From Limisphaerales bacterium (GTDB lineage: Bacteria > Verrucomicrobiota > Verrucomicrobiia > Limisphaerales > UBA11358), in assembly GCA_025362675.1 (NCBI GenBank), contig JANYFN010000224.1:1-58221 (forward strand): a DNA stretch of 58,221 nucleotides, read 5' to 3'. Position numbers and translations under genes: made by a program. The stretch's first letter is position 1; every line of letters starts with the position of its first letter. This document shows positions 28,876 through 37,803 of this stretch, one piece after another. The notes below the pieces were generated by a model. That model was given only the letters and a program-made list of their open reading frames with translations, ran no database searches and was not told where the DNA came from.

Positions 28876-30345
28876 ATGCACAGCAAACATTCAGCGCTTC
28901 TTAATCAAACGACCGTATTAAAATTTTTGGCGGCGTTATGCGTTTTGTGGCAAACCTCCACGGCACCCTTCGCGCGGGAACTCACCAACGACCTCGGCAT
29001 CGTGCAGCAAAACGACACGACGATGCAGTGGTATATGGATGCGAAGTTTGGGATGTTCCTTCATTGGGGACTCTACGCCGTGCCAGCCAAGGGCGAATGG
29101 TTCATGGAAAATAAACACATTTCACCGGAGGAATACCGGAAGTTCGCCACCAACCAAGGCGACGAAAATTATTTTGACGCCACAGATTTTGACCCGGCGG
29201 CGTGGGCTAAAATCGCGAAAGATTCCGGGATAAAATATATGTGCTTGACCGCGCGGCATCACGATGGCTTCGCGCTCTTCGACAGCCATTACACGAACGC
29301 CTTCACGAGCGTGCAAACGATTCATCGCGATCTTTACGCGGAATATGTCAAAGCCGTCCGCGCAGCGGGACTGCGGGCCGGCCTCTATTACTCCCCGATT
29401 GACTGGCGTTATCCCGGTTACTACGACGTGTGGGGAACTAATTGCGCACCGAACAAATGGAATTATAAAACCGATTCTGCGCACAAGGAAAACGCGCGCG
29501 TCATGAAAGAGGAAGTTTATGAACAGGTGCGTTCGCTGTTCAAAAACTACGGCCCGTTCGATTACGTTTTCTGGGACGGCGGCTGGCTGGCGCAAAAGGG
29601 AACGGATCGCGACGCGCAGTTTTTTTGGGAACCGGGTTTATATCGTGACCCAAAAAATCCTTGGCCGGTGTCCGATGCTTACAGCGACTTTGATGAATCC
29701 GGCAAGCCACTCGGCATCATGGGCATCGCCCGCAAATATTCTCCCAATGTCATTGTCAACCGCCGCGCTGGCTGGATTGGAGATATCGCTGACGAAGAAG
29801 GATCAAAACCAGTGACCGGCCCGGTTAGGCCTTTTTACTGGGAGAAATGTCTCAACTTGAACAAATCATCTTGGGGCTTCAACGACCATCAGAACCTCAT
29901 GTCCTACGATGAAATCATCGGCTTCCTCGTGAACGTCGTGGTGCGCAATGGCAACCTGCTTTTGAATTTTGGCCCTGACCGGCATGGTGTGATTCCCGCA
30001 ACTCATGCGGCGTTGACCAAGCGCGTCGGCGACTGGCTCGCCGTGGTGGGCGACAGTATTTACGGCACGCGCGGCGGCCCGTGGAATCCGGTGGATGGTC
30101 AATATGGATTCACTTACAAACCGGAAAAATATTTTATCCACCTGCTGCCCGGCTACGATGGCACGGAATTCACCGCGCCAGTCATTTCCGAAAAAGTCAC
30201 TGGCTGCCGCGATTTATTCACGGGCAAAAAATTAAAATACACCGTTGCGAAAGATGGCTCGCTGCACATCACTGGGCTGAACCGCACCGCGCGTCCGGCG
30301 GACACGGTGATCATGATTCAAGTGAAAGCGGCGAATAAAAAATGA
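28876..30345 (+). CDS. GH29 alpha-L-fucosidase (secreted)
   Basis: This 489-residue protein has a signal peptide (hydrophobic core FLAALCVLWQ) and the GH29 signature DAKFGMFLHWGLYAVPAKGE. The active-site strand TARHHDGFALF and the predicted nucleophile Asp234 in YVFWDGG follow, with NGNLLLNFGPDRHG further on. It should hydrolyse alpha-L-fucosyl linkages outside the cytoplasm. It is one of three GH29 domains in the window and is only distantly similar to the other two, so the three probably differ in linkage or in tolerance of sulfation. Flanking sulfatase genes fit sequential desulfation and defucosylation. Confidence 0.92.
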   Translation: MHSKHSALLNQTTVLKFLAALCVLWQTSTAPFARELTNDLGIVQQNDTTMQWYMDAKFGMFLHWGLYAVPAKGEWFMENKHISPEEYRKFATNQGDENYFDATDFDPAAWAKIAKDSGIKYMCLTARHHDGFALFDSHYTNAFTSVQTIHRDLYAEYVKAVRAAGLRAGLYYSPIDWRYPGYYDVWGTNCAPNKWNYKTDSAHKENARVMKEEVYEQVRSLFKNYGPFDYVFWDGGWLAQKGTDRDAQFFWEPGLYRDPKNPWPVSDAYSDFDESGKPLGIMGIARKYSPNVIVNRRAGWIGDIADEEGSKPVTGPVRPFYWEKCLNLNKSSWGFNDHQNLMSYDEIIGFLVNVVVRNGNLLLNFGPDRHGVIPATHAALTKRVGDWLAVVGDSIYGTRGGPWNPVDGQYGFTYKPEKYFIHLLPGYDGTEFTAPVISEKVTGCRDLFTGKKLKYTVAKDGSLHITGLNRTARPADTVIMIQVKAANKK

Positions 30346-30376
30346 GCGCGATTACAATGCGCTCCATGTAATCGGG

Positions 30377-31999
30377 ATGATTAAAAAAAAATTTACACTC
30401 AAGCCGGGCAGTGATGATTTCATTCGCCGCGGGAAACGTCGCGGGCTGATCTCAATTATTTTCTGCGCCTTGCTTTTGACCTCGCTCGGAACGCAAGCCG
30501 CGAACCGGCCCAACATTTTATTCATTCTCGTGGATGATTACGGCATCAAGGACGTGGGCGTGGAAGGCAGTAAGTTTTACGAGACGCCCAACATTGATTC
30601 GCTCGCTCGCAGCGGAATGCGTTTCACGCAAGGCTACGCCGCCTGCTCCGTTTGCAGCCCCTCGCGCGCGAGTATTTTGCTTGGCCAATATCCCACCCGC
30701 CACGGCATCACAGATTGGGTTGGTGCCGAGGCGGGGAAAAACTTTGCGCTGGAACACCGCGCCAAATTGCTCGTGCCGGATTACGTGCATCAACTGCCGG
30801 CCGATGAAACTACGTTGGCGGCAGCACTCAAGAATGTGGGCTACAAAACTTTTTTCGCTGGCAAATGGCATCTTGGTGACAAAGGCGCGTGGCCCGAGAA
30901 TCGTGGGTTCGACATCAATAAGGGCGGCTGGGAAGCGGGCAGCCCAGAGGGTGGATATTACGCGCCGTGGATCAATCCAAACCTTCCCAGTGGCCCGCGC
31001 GGTCAATCACTGACGCAACGTCTCGCTGATGAAACGATTTCCTTCATTGAGAAAAATACCAACGGCCCTTTCCTCGCCTACCTCTCGTTCTACGCCGTGC
31101 ATGGCCCGATTCAAACCACGAAACCGCTCTGGGAAAAATATCGCGCCAAGGCTGCCGCCCAACCGCAGCCAAAGAATCGTTTTGAAATCGATCGCACCCT
31201 GCCCGTCCGCATCGTGCAGGACAATCCGATTTACGCCGGGCTGATTGATGAAATGGATAACGCCGTGGGCCGCGTTTTGAAAAAAATTGACGATCTCGGT
31301 TTGACCACCAACACCATGATCGTTTTCACCAGCGACAACGGCGGCGTGATTTCCGGCGACAGTTTTAGTTCTTCGCAACTTCCGTATCGCGGCGGCAAAG
31401 GTCGCCAGTGGGAAGGCGGCACGCGCGTGCCAGTTTATATTCGCGCGCCGGGCATCACGGCTTCTGGCAGCGTTTGTGAAACACCGGTGAGCGGCATTGA
31501 TTTTTTCCCGACGCTGCTGGAACTCGCCGGTGTGAAATCCAAACCGAAGCAGACCCTTGATGGTGTGAGCCTGGTGCCGCTGCTCAAGGGCGAGAAACTC
31601 CCGCCGCGTCCGCTCTTCTGGCATTACCCGCATTACGGCAATCAGGGCGGCGAACCTTCGTCCATCATCCGCTCGGGCGATTGGAAACTCATCCACTATT
31701 GGGAAGACGGACACAATGAACTTTATAATCTGGCCGCCGACATTGGTGAACAACACGATCTGTCCGCGATGGAAATAATACGCGCTGCCGACTTGTGGTC
31801 ACAGTTGCAAGCGTGGCTGAAATCAACCGGCGCAAAATTGCCGCAGCCAAATCCCGATTACAAGCCAGAGTGGGCGGAGCAGCAACGCAAAGCCGCATTG
31901 AAACAAAAAGAAAATCTTGAAAAGCAACACGCGCAATTCCTGAATCCAAAGTGGCAGCCCGATCCGACATGGTGGAAGAGCCAGCAAACGCCGGACTGA
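30377..31999 (+). CDS. S1-family sulfatase (secreted)
   Basis: This 540-residue protein has a basic N-terminus before a hydrophobic signal segment (IIFCALLLTSLG). The sulfatase core is intact: NILFILVDDYGIKDVG, formylglycine site Cys93-S-P-S-R, FAGKWHLGD, SFYAVHGP, FTSDNGGV and the closing YRGGKGRQWEGGTRVPVYI. The C-terminal tail (about residues 490-540) is Lys/Gln-rich and probably helical. The pattern is that of arylsulfatase A-like enzymes; the substrate cannot be read from sequence. It starts 31 bp after the GH29 stop and ends 22 bp before the SGNH gene. Confidence 0.9.
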   Translation: MIKKKFTLKPGSDDFIRRGKRRGLISIIFCALLLTSLGTQAANRPNILFILVDDYGIKDVGVEGSKFYETPNIDSLARSGMRFTQGYAACSVCSPSRASILLGQYPTRHGITDWVGAEAGKNFALEHRAKLLVPDYVHQLPADETTLAAALKNVGYKTFFAGKWHLGDKGAWPENRGFDINKGGWEAGSPEGGYYAPWINPNLPSGPRGQSLTQRLADETISFIEKNTNGPFLAYLSFYAVHGPIQTTKPLWEKYRAKAAAQPQPKNRFEIDRTLPVRIVQDNPIYAGLIDEMDNAVGRVLKKIDDLGLTTNTMIVFTSDNGGVISGDSFSSSQLPYRGGKGRQWEGGTRVPVYIRAPGITASGSVCETPVSGIDFFPTLLELAGVKSKPKQTLDGVSLVPLLKGEKLPPRPLFWHYPHYGNQGGEPSSIIRSGDWKLIHYWEDGHNELYNLAADIGEQHDLSAMEIIRAADLWSQLQAWLKSTGAKLPQPNPDYKPEWAEQQRKAALKQKENLEKQHAQFLNPKWQPDPTWWKSQQTPD

Positions 32000-32021
32000 T
32001 GGCCGCAACAGGTCTATCGAA

Positions 32022-32711
32022 ATGAAAAATCTAAAACAATTATTCGTTTGCTTGCTGGCGTTCACGGCTTGGTCGGTGGCGAGTGCGACGGAACAAAAAA
32101 TTTACCACATTCTGCCGGTGGGCGATTCCATTACTGAAGGCGGGGGGAACTTTTCTAATTATCGCTACCCGCTTTTGAAAAAATTGACGGCGGCGGGCTA
32201 CCGGGTCGAGTTCACCGGCTCACGCACGAGCGCGTCGCCGGTCGGTCCACTGCGTCACGAAGGTTACGGCGGAAAAAACGCGGAGTTTCTAGCGGGTGTT
32301 TTGGAGAACTATTTCCGCACGAACTCGGCGGACATCGTGTTGATTCATTCCGGACACAATCACACGAACACGGAAGCTCCGGTGCGCGGCATCGTTGCGG
32401 CCACCGAGGCGTTGATTCGCACGGCGCGCAATGCGAATCCGCACGTCATCGTATTGGTGGCACAGGTAATCCCGAGCGGCAAGTTGCCAAAATATGAATA
32501 CATCCCGGAATTGAATGTGGAACTCGCCAAACTCCCCGCGCGATTGACAACACAGGAATCGCCGGTCATTGGCGTGAACATGGCGGACGGTTTTAATTGG
32601 CAGACGGATACGATTAGTGACCACGTTCACCCGAATTCGCTCGGCGCAGAAAAGATGGCAGCGAAGTGGTTTGCAGCGTTGACGAATGCGCTCGCCGCGC
32701 CGCATAGCTGA
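32022..32711 (+). CDS. SGNH/GDSL-family esterase (secreted)
   Basis: This 229-residue protein has a signal peptide ending near VASA. Block I is PVGDSITEGG with catalytic Ser36; block II is HEGYGGKNAEF; and DHVHPN (Asp200, His203) supplies the rest of the triad. The motif usually written GxND is replaced by SGHNH, keeping the Asn. The closest general picture is a CE3-like acetyl-xylan esterase or related deacetylase. In a cluster that also encodes a sialate O-acetylesterase-like enzyme, removal of O-acetyl groups from the polysaccharide is a reasonable inference. Confidence 0.82.
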   Translation: MKNLKQLFVCLLAFTAWSVASATEQKIYHILPVGDSITEGGGNFSNYRYPLLKKLTAAGYRVEFTGSRTSASPVGPLRHEGYGGKNAEFLAGVLENYFRTNSADIVLIHSGHNHTNTEAPVRGIVAATEALIRTARNANPHVIVLVAQVIPSGKLPKYEYIPELNVELAKLPARLTTQESPVIGVNMADGFNWQTDTISDHVHPNSLGAEKMAAKWFAALTNALAAPHS

Positions 32712-32754
32712 TTGGTGACACCAAAAAATTATTCTCAATAAATTTGCAAACAAT

Positions 32755-34677
32755 ATGAACCGCAGACAATTCATAGGCCGAGCCGGCAGCACCTTGTTGC
32801 TCTGCTTGGCAAGCCCGTCCGCCTTCGCCCAAGCCAAATCACAAACGAATGGCGAATTTATTTTTTTGGAGGCCGAACAGTTTGCCGATCTCGGCGGCTG
32901 GGATTTGGATCAGCAATCCATGGATCAGATGGGGTCGCCCTATCTGCTCGCGCATGGGCTGGGTATTCCGGTCAAGGATGCGGTGACGACGGTTAACTTT
33001 CCATCGCCTGGCAAATATCGCGTCTGGGTGCGCACGCGGGATTGGGTCGCACCGTGGAAAGCGCCGGGTGCGCCGGGAAAATTTCAATTACTGCTCGACG
33101 GCACGTCATTGCAGGAAACGTTCGGAACCAAGAGCGCCGTCTGGCACTGGCACGATGGCGGGGTTGTGAACGTCGGTGCAAAAGCGACGGTGGCTTTGCA
33201 CGACTTGACTGGCTTTGAAGGTCGCTGTGAAGCGATTCTCTTTTGTAAAGATACCGCTTTTGAGCCTACCAACGATTTGGCCGCGCTCACAAAATTCCGT
33301 CGTGCCCTCTTAGGTTTGCCAGAGCATCCGACCGAGGGTGGGGAGTTTGACTTGGTGGTGATCGGCGGCGGTTTGGCTGGCACCTGCGCCGCGCTCTCCG
33401 CAGCGCGTAATGGATTGCGCGTTGCGCTCGTTCAGGATCGTCCGGTGCTCGGCGGAAATTGCAGTTCGGAAGTGCGGGTTTGGGCGGAAGGCCACACGAA
33501 GCAGCAGCCGTATCCGCACATCGGCGAGATCGTGGATGAAATCTGTCCGCAAAATCCGCCGCCGGGAAATAAAAATGCGAAGGGCTATGATCTTTATGAT
33601 GATGCCCGCAAAACCACAACGGTGCTCGCCGAAGCCCGCATTACCTTGCTGGCCGAGCAGCGTGCCGTTGCCGTGGAAATGACGGGACGTCGTATCTACG
33701 CCGTGATCATCCAGCATATCCGCACCGCGCGACAGGTGCGCTTGCGGGCGAAATTTTTTGCCGATTGCACGGGCGACGCCACCATTGGTTTTCTCGCCGG
33801 GGCGGATTTTGAAATGTCCCGCGCCGGAAAAATGGGCACCAGCAATCTCTGGAATGTGCTCGATGCCGACGATGAGAAGCAGGTGCTCCAATGCGAGTGC
33901 AAAGACAAGGACGCGTTGTCGATGTGTCTCATCACGCACAAAGTTGAGCAACCGTTTCCGCGCTGCCCGTGGGCGCTGGACTTGACGGACAAACCGTTTC
34001 CCGGCCGCAAAAATGCGAAAGGCCAGTGGGTAGAAAAAAACGCTTTACCCAACCTTGGCGGATGGTTTTGGGAAAGCGGCTTTGACCAAGATCCCACGAC
34101 GGATATCGAACGCATCCGCGACTTAAATTTTCGCGCGATGTATGGCGCTTGGGATGCGCTGAAAAATGTGGATAAGCTTTACCCGAATCACCGTCTTGGC
34201 TGGGCGGCGTTCATCGCCGGCAAACGCGAATCACGTCGCCTGCTCGGCGACATCATCCTCACCGCGGATGATTTCCGGACGCAACGCAAGTTTCCCGATG
34301 GAGCGTTCCCGTGCTCGTGGCACATTGATCTTCATTCGCCCGACCCGAGATTTTCCAAAGGGCTGGACGACGAGGCATTTATCGCCCGTTCTTCGGAAGG
34401 AAAGAATTACTCATATCAAGGCCCCTACTGGGCTCCCTACCGCTGCCTTTACAGCCGCAATATTGGAAACCTTTTCATGGCGGGCCGTGATATCAGTGTC
34501 TCCAGCGATGGGCTTGGTCCGGTGCGCGTGATGCGAACCTGCGGCATGATGGGGGAAATTGTCGGCAAAGCTGTGGCTATTTGTGTGAGCCGTCAGACAA
34601 CCCCGCGCGGGGTATTCCAAGAACATTTTCCGGAGCTGGTAGAAAAAATGCACCAGCCCGGCCAGACTCGGATTTAA
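32755..34677 (+). CDS. Exported FAD-dependent oxidoreductase with N-terminal binding domain
   Basis: This 640-residue protein begins MNRRQFIGRAGSTLLL, which looks like a twin-arginine signal, fitting export of a folded flavoprotein. Residues about 32-190 form a beta-sandwich, golvesin/CBM-like (GKYRVWVRTRDW). At about 198 the Rossmann motif VVIGGGLAGTCAA opens an FAD_oxidored (PF12831-type) domain with GGNCSSEVRVW, FADCTGDATIG and the closing GRDISVSSDGLGPVRVMRTC. The substrate is unknown; oxidation of a sugar or sugar alcohol released by the neighbouring hydrolases is possible. Genes of this type recur in verrucomicrobial and planctomycetal glycoside hydrolase clusters. Confidence 0.82.
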   Translation: MNRRQFIGRAGSTLLLCLASPSAFAQAKSQTNGEFIFLEAEQFADLGGWDLDQQSMDQMGSPYLLAHGLGIPVKDAVTTVNFPSPGKYRVWVRTRDWVAPWKAPGAPGKFQLLLDGTSLQETFGTKSAVWHWHDGGVVNVGAKATVALHDLTGFEGRCEAILFCKDTAFEPTNDLAALTKFRRALLGLPEHPTEGGEFDLVVIGGGLAGTCAALSAARNGLRVALVQDRPVLGGNCSSEVRVWAEGHTKQQPYPHIGEIVDEICPQNPPPGNKNAKGYDLYDDARKTTTVLAEARITLLAEQRAVAVEMTGRRIYAVIIQHIRTARQVRLRAKFFADCTGDATIGFLAGADFEMSRAGKMGTSNLWNVLDADDEKQVLQCECKDKDALSMCLITHKVEQPFPRCPWALDLTDKPFPGRKNAKGQWVEKNALPNLGGWFWESGFDQDPTTDIERIRDLNFRAMYGAWDALKNVDKLYPNHRLGWAAFIAGKRESRRLLGDIILTADDFRTQRKFPDGAFPCSWHIDLHSPDPRFSKGLDDEAFIARSSEGKNYSYQGPYWAPYRCLYSRNIGNLFMAGRDISVSSDGLGPVRVMRTCGMMGEIVGKAVAICVSRQTTPRGVFQEHFPELVEKMHQPGQTRI

Positions 34678-34698
34678 CCAAGACCAGATAAATTAAAA

Positions 34699-37600
34699 GT
34701 GAATACACAAAATCCATGGTCACAGAATGAAACCACTGGCAAGTCACGCCGGTATTTCCTAAAAACTTCAGCCGCGACCATGCTGGGACTAGCTTTCTCC
34801 CGACTGCCGGTGATGGCTGGGCCGTTCACGCGCGAGGATTTTGACCACCTCGTTCCCGCCGACAAAAAACTTTCGCCGGACTGGGTGAAATCTCTTTTCG
34901 AGCGCGGCACGCCGGAAGTGTTGCGTGGCGGCGAACTCGAATTTGTCGGGATGCCCGTCGGCGGCATCGGCGCAGGGCAGTTGTATCTTGGCGGCGACGG
35001 ACGGCTGTGGCATTGGGATATTTTCAACCAATTCATTTTCACCGGCGCAGAGCATTACGCCAAGCCGATGATTCCCACTTCGCCGCTCGTGCAAAAATTT
35101 TCACTGAAACTCGGCGACAAAATTATTTCGCTCGAACGTGACGGTTTCTCCGATGTGAGTTTTCGCGGCGAATATCCGATTGGCGTTGTGAGCTACGCCG
35201 CTGCGAACGTGCCGCTCGCCGTGAAGCTCGAGGCATTTTCACCGTTCATTCCACTGAACACAGATGACTCAAGTTTACCCGCAACCATTTTTCAATTCAC
35301 CGTGCGGAACACTTCTGCCTCGCCGTTGGAAACGACTTTGAACGGCGAACTTGAAAACGGCGTGTGCCTGCATCATCGCAACCATCGCGGAGTTTTGAAA
35401 AATAATTTCGTGAAAGCAAAGGGCGCAACCATGTTGGTTTGTTCAGCTGAAGCCGATGGCAAATCCACCCAGCCAGCGCGCCCGGAAATTATTTTTGAAG
35501 ATTGGAATCGCGCCAACTACGACGGTTGGAAAGTGGAAGGCACGGCGTTTGGCAAAGATGCAATTAAGAAATCCGAAATGCCATCTTATCAAGGTGACGT
35601 TGGCGGCGAAACAGCGCGCGTGGTGAATTCCCACGCCACCGCGCCTGGTGATTCCATCGGGGCGAAAGACGGCGCGACGGGCAAACTCATCAGCCGCCAG
35701 TTTGTCATCGAAAGAAATTTCATCGCGTTCTGGATCGGCGGCGGCAAGGCCGAGGGTGAAGACCGACTCGGCTTGTCGCTGATCGTGGATGGCAAGCGCG
35801 TCATCGCAGCTTCAGGACTGAATAAAAATGAGCTGACGTTGCAATACTTTGACGTTGCCGCCTACGCTGGAAAAACCGCGCACCTCGAAATCGTTGACGA
35901 CAAGGCCAGCCCTTGGGTCAACGTCGGCGTTGGCAAAATCACTTTCACCGATACACGCGGCAAGACCGAGCCGCTGGAAAAACTTTCCGACTTCGGCACG
36001 ATGGCGCTCGGGTTGCTGGGCGATGCAGACGAAACCAGCGGTGACAAATCCGCTGCGTTTAGTGAAAAAATCATCGGCTCGCTTGGCCGCAAGTTGACGC
36101 TCGCTGCGGGCGAATCGAAGACGGTGACCTTCGTGCTCGCGTGGTATTTTCCGAATCTTTCGATCAACAAATCGTTCACAGATTGCGGACGCTTTTACGC
36201 CACAAATTTTTCCTCGGCGCAGGTCGTCGCGGAATATGTCGTGGAAAATTTTTCGCGCCTCGAAGGCCAGACGAAGTTGTGGCGCGATACTTGGTATGAC
36301 TCCACCCTGCCATTTTGGTTTCTCGACCGGACGTTTTTGAACACGTCTATCCTCGCCACGTCCACCTGCTACCGGCTCGCGAACGGACGTTTTTATGGCT
36401 GGGAAGGCGTGGGCGACTGCGCGGGAACTTGCGGCCACGTTTATCTCTACGCGCAAGCCATCGCGCGGCTCTTTCCAGAGTTGGAACGCGACCTCCGGGA
36501 GCGCACGGATTTCGGGCTGGCGCAAATGCCCGACGGTGCAATTCATTTTCGCGGCGAGTTTAATAACATCCCGGCGGTGGACGCGCAGAGCGGTTATGTT
36601 CTGCGAGCATTGCGTGAACATCAGATGTCGGCGGACGATAAATTTCTGCGCCAGCTCTGGCCGAAAATAAAACTGGCGATGGAGTGGCTCATCAAAAAAG
36701 ACGGCAATGGTGACGGCCTCATCGAGAGCAACCAACACAACACGCTCGACACCGATTGGTTTGGAAAAGTTGCGTGGTTGAGCGGCCTCTATCTCGCGGC
36801 GTTGGCGGCGGCGACCCAGATGGCGGATGAAGTCGGCGACACCGAATTCGCCGCGCACTGCCGGAAAATTTTCAAGGCGGGTCAAAAAAATTTACCCGCC
36901 GAACTTTTCGACGGGGAATATTTCAGCAACAAGATTGACCTGAAACATCTCGACTCAATCAACTCCGGCACGGGCTGCGAGATTGATCAAGTGTTCGGCC
37001 AGAGTTGGGCGTTTCAAATCGGTTTGCCACGCGTGCTGCCGCCAAAGCAGACGGTGTCTGCGCTAAAATCTTTGTGGCGCTACAATTTTTCACCAGACGC
37101 GGGCGACTATCATAAAAAATTAGGGCCGGGCCGCTGGTATGCCATGCCGGGCGAGGCGGGCCTGCTGATGTGTTCGTTCCCGCGCAGCGACTGGGATTTC
37201 AAGCAAGCCAGCGGCAAAGGCAAGGCGAGTTGGGCGGCGGGTTATTTCAACGAATGCATGAACGGCTTTGAGCATCAGGTCGCCGGCCACATGATTTGGG
37301 AAGGAATGTTGCTGGAGGGTCTCGCCATCGAGCGCACCGTGCATGACCGCTACGGCGCAGCGCGGCGAAATCCGTGGAACGAGATCGAGTGCGGCGATCA
37401 TTACGCGCGCAGCATGGCGAGCTACGGCGTGTATCTCGCTGCGTGCGGTTTCGAAAATCACGGCCCAAAGCAGCACATCGGTTTCGCGCCGAAGTTGACG
37501 CCGGAGAATTTCAAGTGCGCGTTCACTAGCGCCGAGGGCTGGGGAAGTTTCGCGCAAAAGCTCGACGGCGGAAAACTGACGGCGGAGATTTCCGTGCGCT

Positions 37601-37779
37601 GGGGCAAGTTGAATTTGAAAACCATTACGCTGGCAAGCGACGCGCATTTGGCAAAAGTGTTGCACGCCGGACAACCGGTTACAGCGAGCGTGATGCGCGA
37701 GGGAAAACGCATTCTGATCACCATGGAAAATCCTGTTAAAATTTCTGCCGGAGAAAATTTGGAAATCACTCTCACCTAG
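34699..37779 (+). CDS. GH116-like glycosidase with Tat signal and inserted beta-domain
   Basis: This 1026-residue protein starts at GTG (34699), which gives the Tat signal SRRYFLKTSAATMLGLAFS; no better start is present. The N-terminal GH116 signature is VGMPVGGIGAGQLYLGGDGR. The (alpha/alpha)6 part has GVGDCAGTCGHVY, the likely nucleophile Glu676 in DGLIESNQHNTLD, and the likely acid/base Asp763 in CEIDQVFGQSWA. Characterised GH116 members cleave beta-glucosides or beta-xylosides. Between about residues 270 and 425 there is an extra domain (FEDWNRANYDGWKVEGTAFG to VNVGVGKITFTD) resembling LamG-like modules of GH32 proteins. It interrupts the usual N-terminal domain and may bind carbohydrate. 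Confidence 0.85.
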   Translation: MNTQNPWSQNETTGKSRRYFLKTSAATMLGLAFSRLPVMAGPFTREDFDHLVPADKKLSPDWVKSLFERGTPEVLRGGELEFVGMPVGGIGAGQLYLGGDGRLWHWDIFNQFIFTGAEHYAKPMIPTSPLVQKFSLKLGDKIISLERDGFSDVSFRGEYPIGVVSYAAANVPLAVKLEAFSPFIPLNTDDSSLPATIFQFTVRNTSASPLETTLNGELENGVCLHHRNHRGVLKNNFVKAKGATMLVCSAEADGKSTQPARPEIIFEDWNRANYDGWKVEGTAFGKDAIKKSEMPSYQGDVGGETARVVNSHATAPGDSIGAKDGATGKLISRQFVIERNFIAFWIGGGKAEGEDRLGLSLIVDGKRVIAASGLNKNELTLQYFDVAAYAGKTAHLEIVDDKASPWVNVGVGKITFTDTRGKTEPLEKLSDFGTMALGLLGDADETSGDKSAAFSEKIIGSLGRKLTLAAGESKTVTFVLAWYFPNLSINKSFTDCGRFYATNFSSAQVVAEYVVENFSRLEGQTKLWRDTWYDSTLPFWFLDRTFLNTSILATSTCYRLANGRFYGWEGVGDCAGTCGHVYLYAQAIARLFPELERDLRERTDFGLAQMPDGAIHFRGEFNNIPAVDAQSGYVLRALREHQMSADDKFLRQLWPKIKLAMEWLIKKDGNGDGLIESNQHNTLDTDWFGKVAWLSGLYLAALAAATQMADEVGDTEFAAHCRKIFKAGQKNLPAELFDGEYFSNKIDLKHLDSINSGTGCEIDQVFGQSWAFQIGLPRVLPPKQTVSALKSLWRYNFSPDAGDYHKKLGPGRWYAMPGEAGLLMCSFPRSDWDFKQASGKGKASWAAGYFNECMNGFEHQVAGHMIWEGMLLEGLAIERTVHDRYGAARRNPWNEIECGDHYARSMASYGVYLAACGFENHGPKQHIGFAPKLTPENFKCAFTSAEGWGSFAQKLDGGKLTAEISVRWGKLNLKTITLASDAHLAKVLHAGQPVTASVMREGKRILITMENPVKISAGENLEITLT

Positions 37780-37803
37780 AACTTAAAAATACATTTACAA
37801 ATT

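Noticed and set aside
35812..36885. 357-residue minus-strand open frame opposite the GH116-like gene
   Set aside because: It is an antisense shadow of a well-supported coding sequence.
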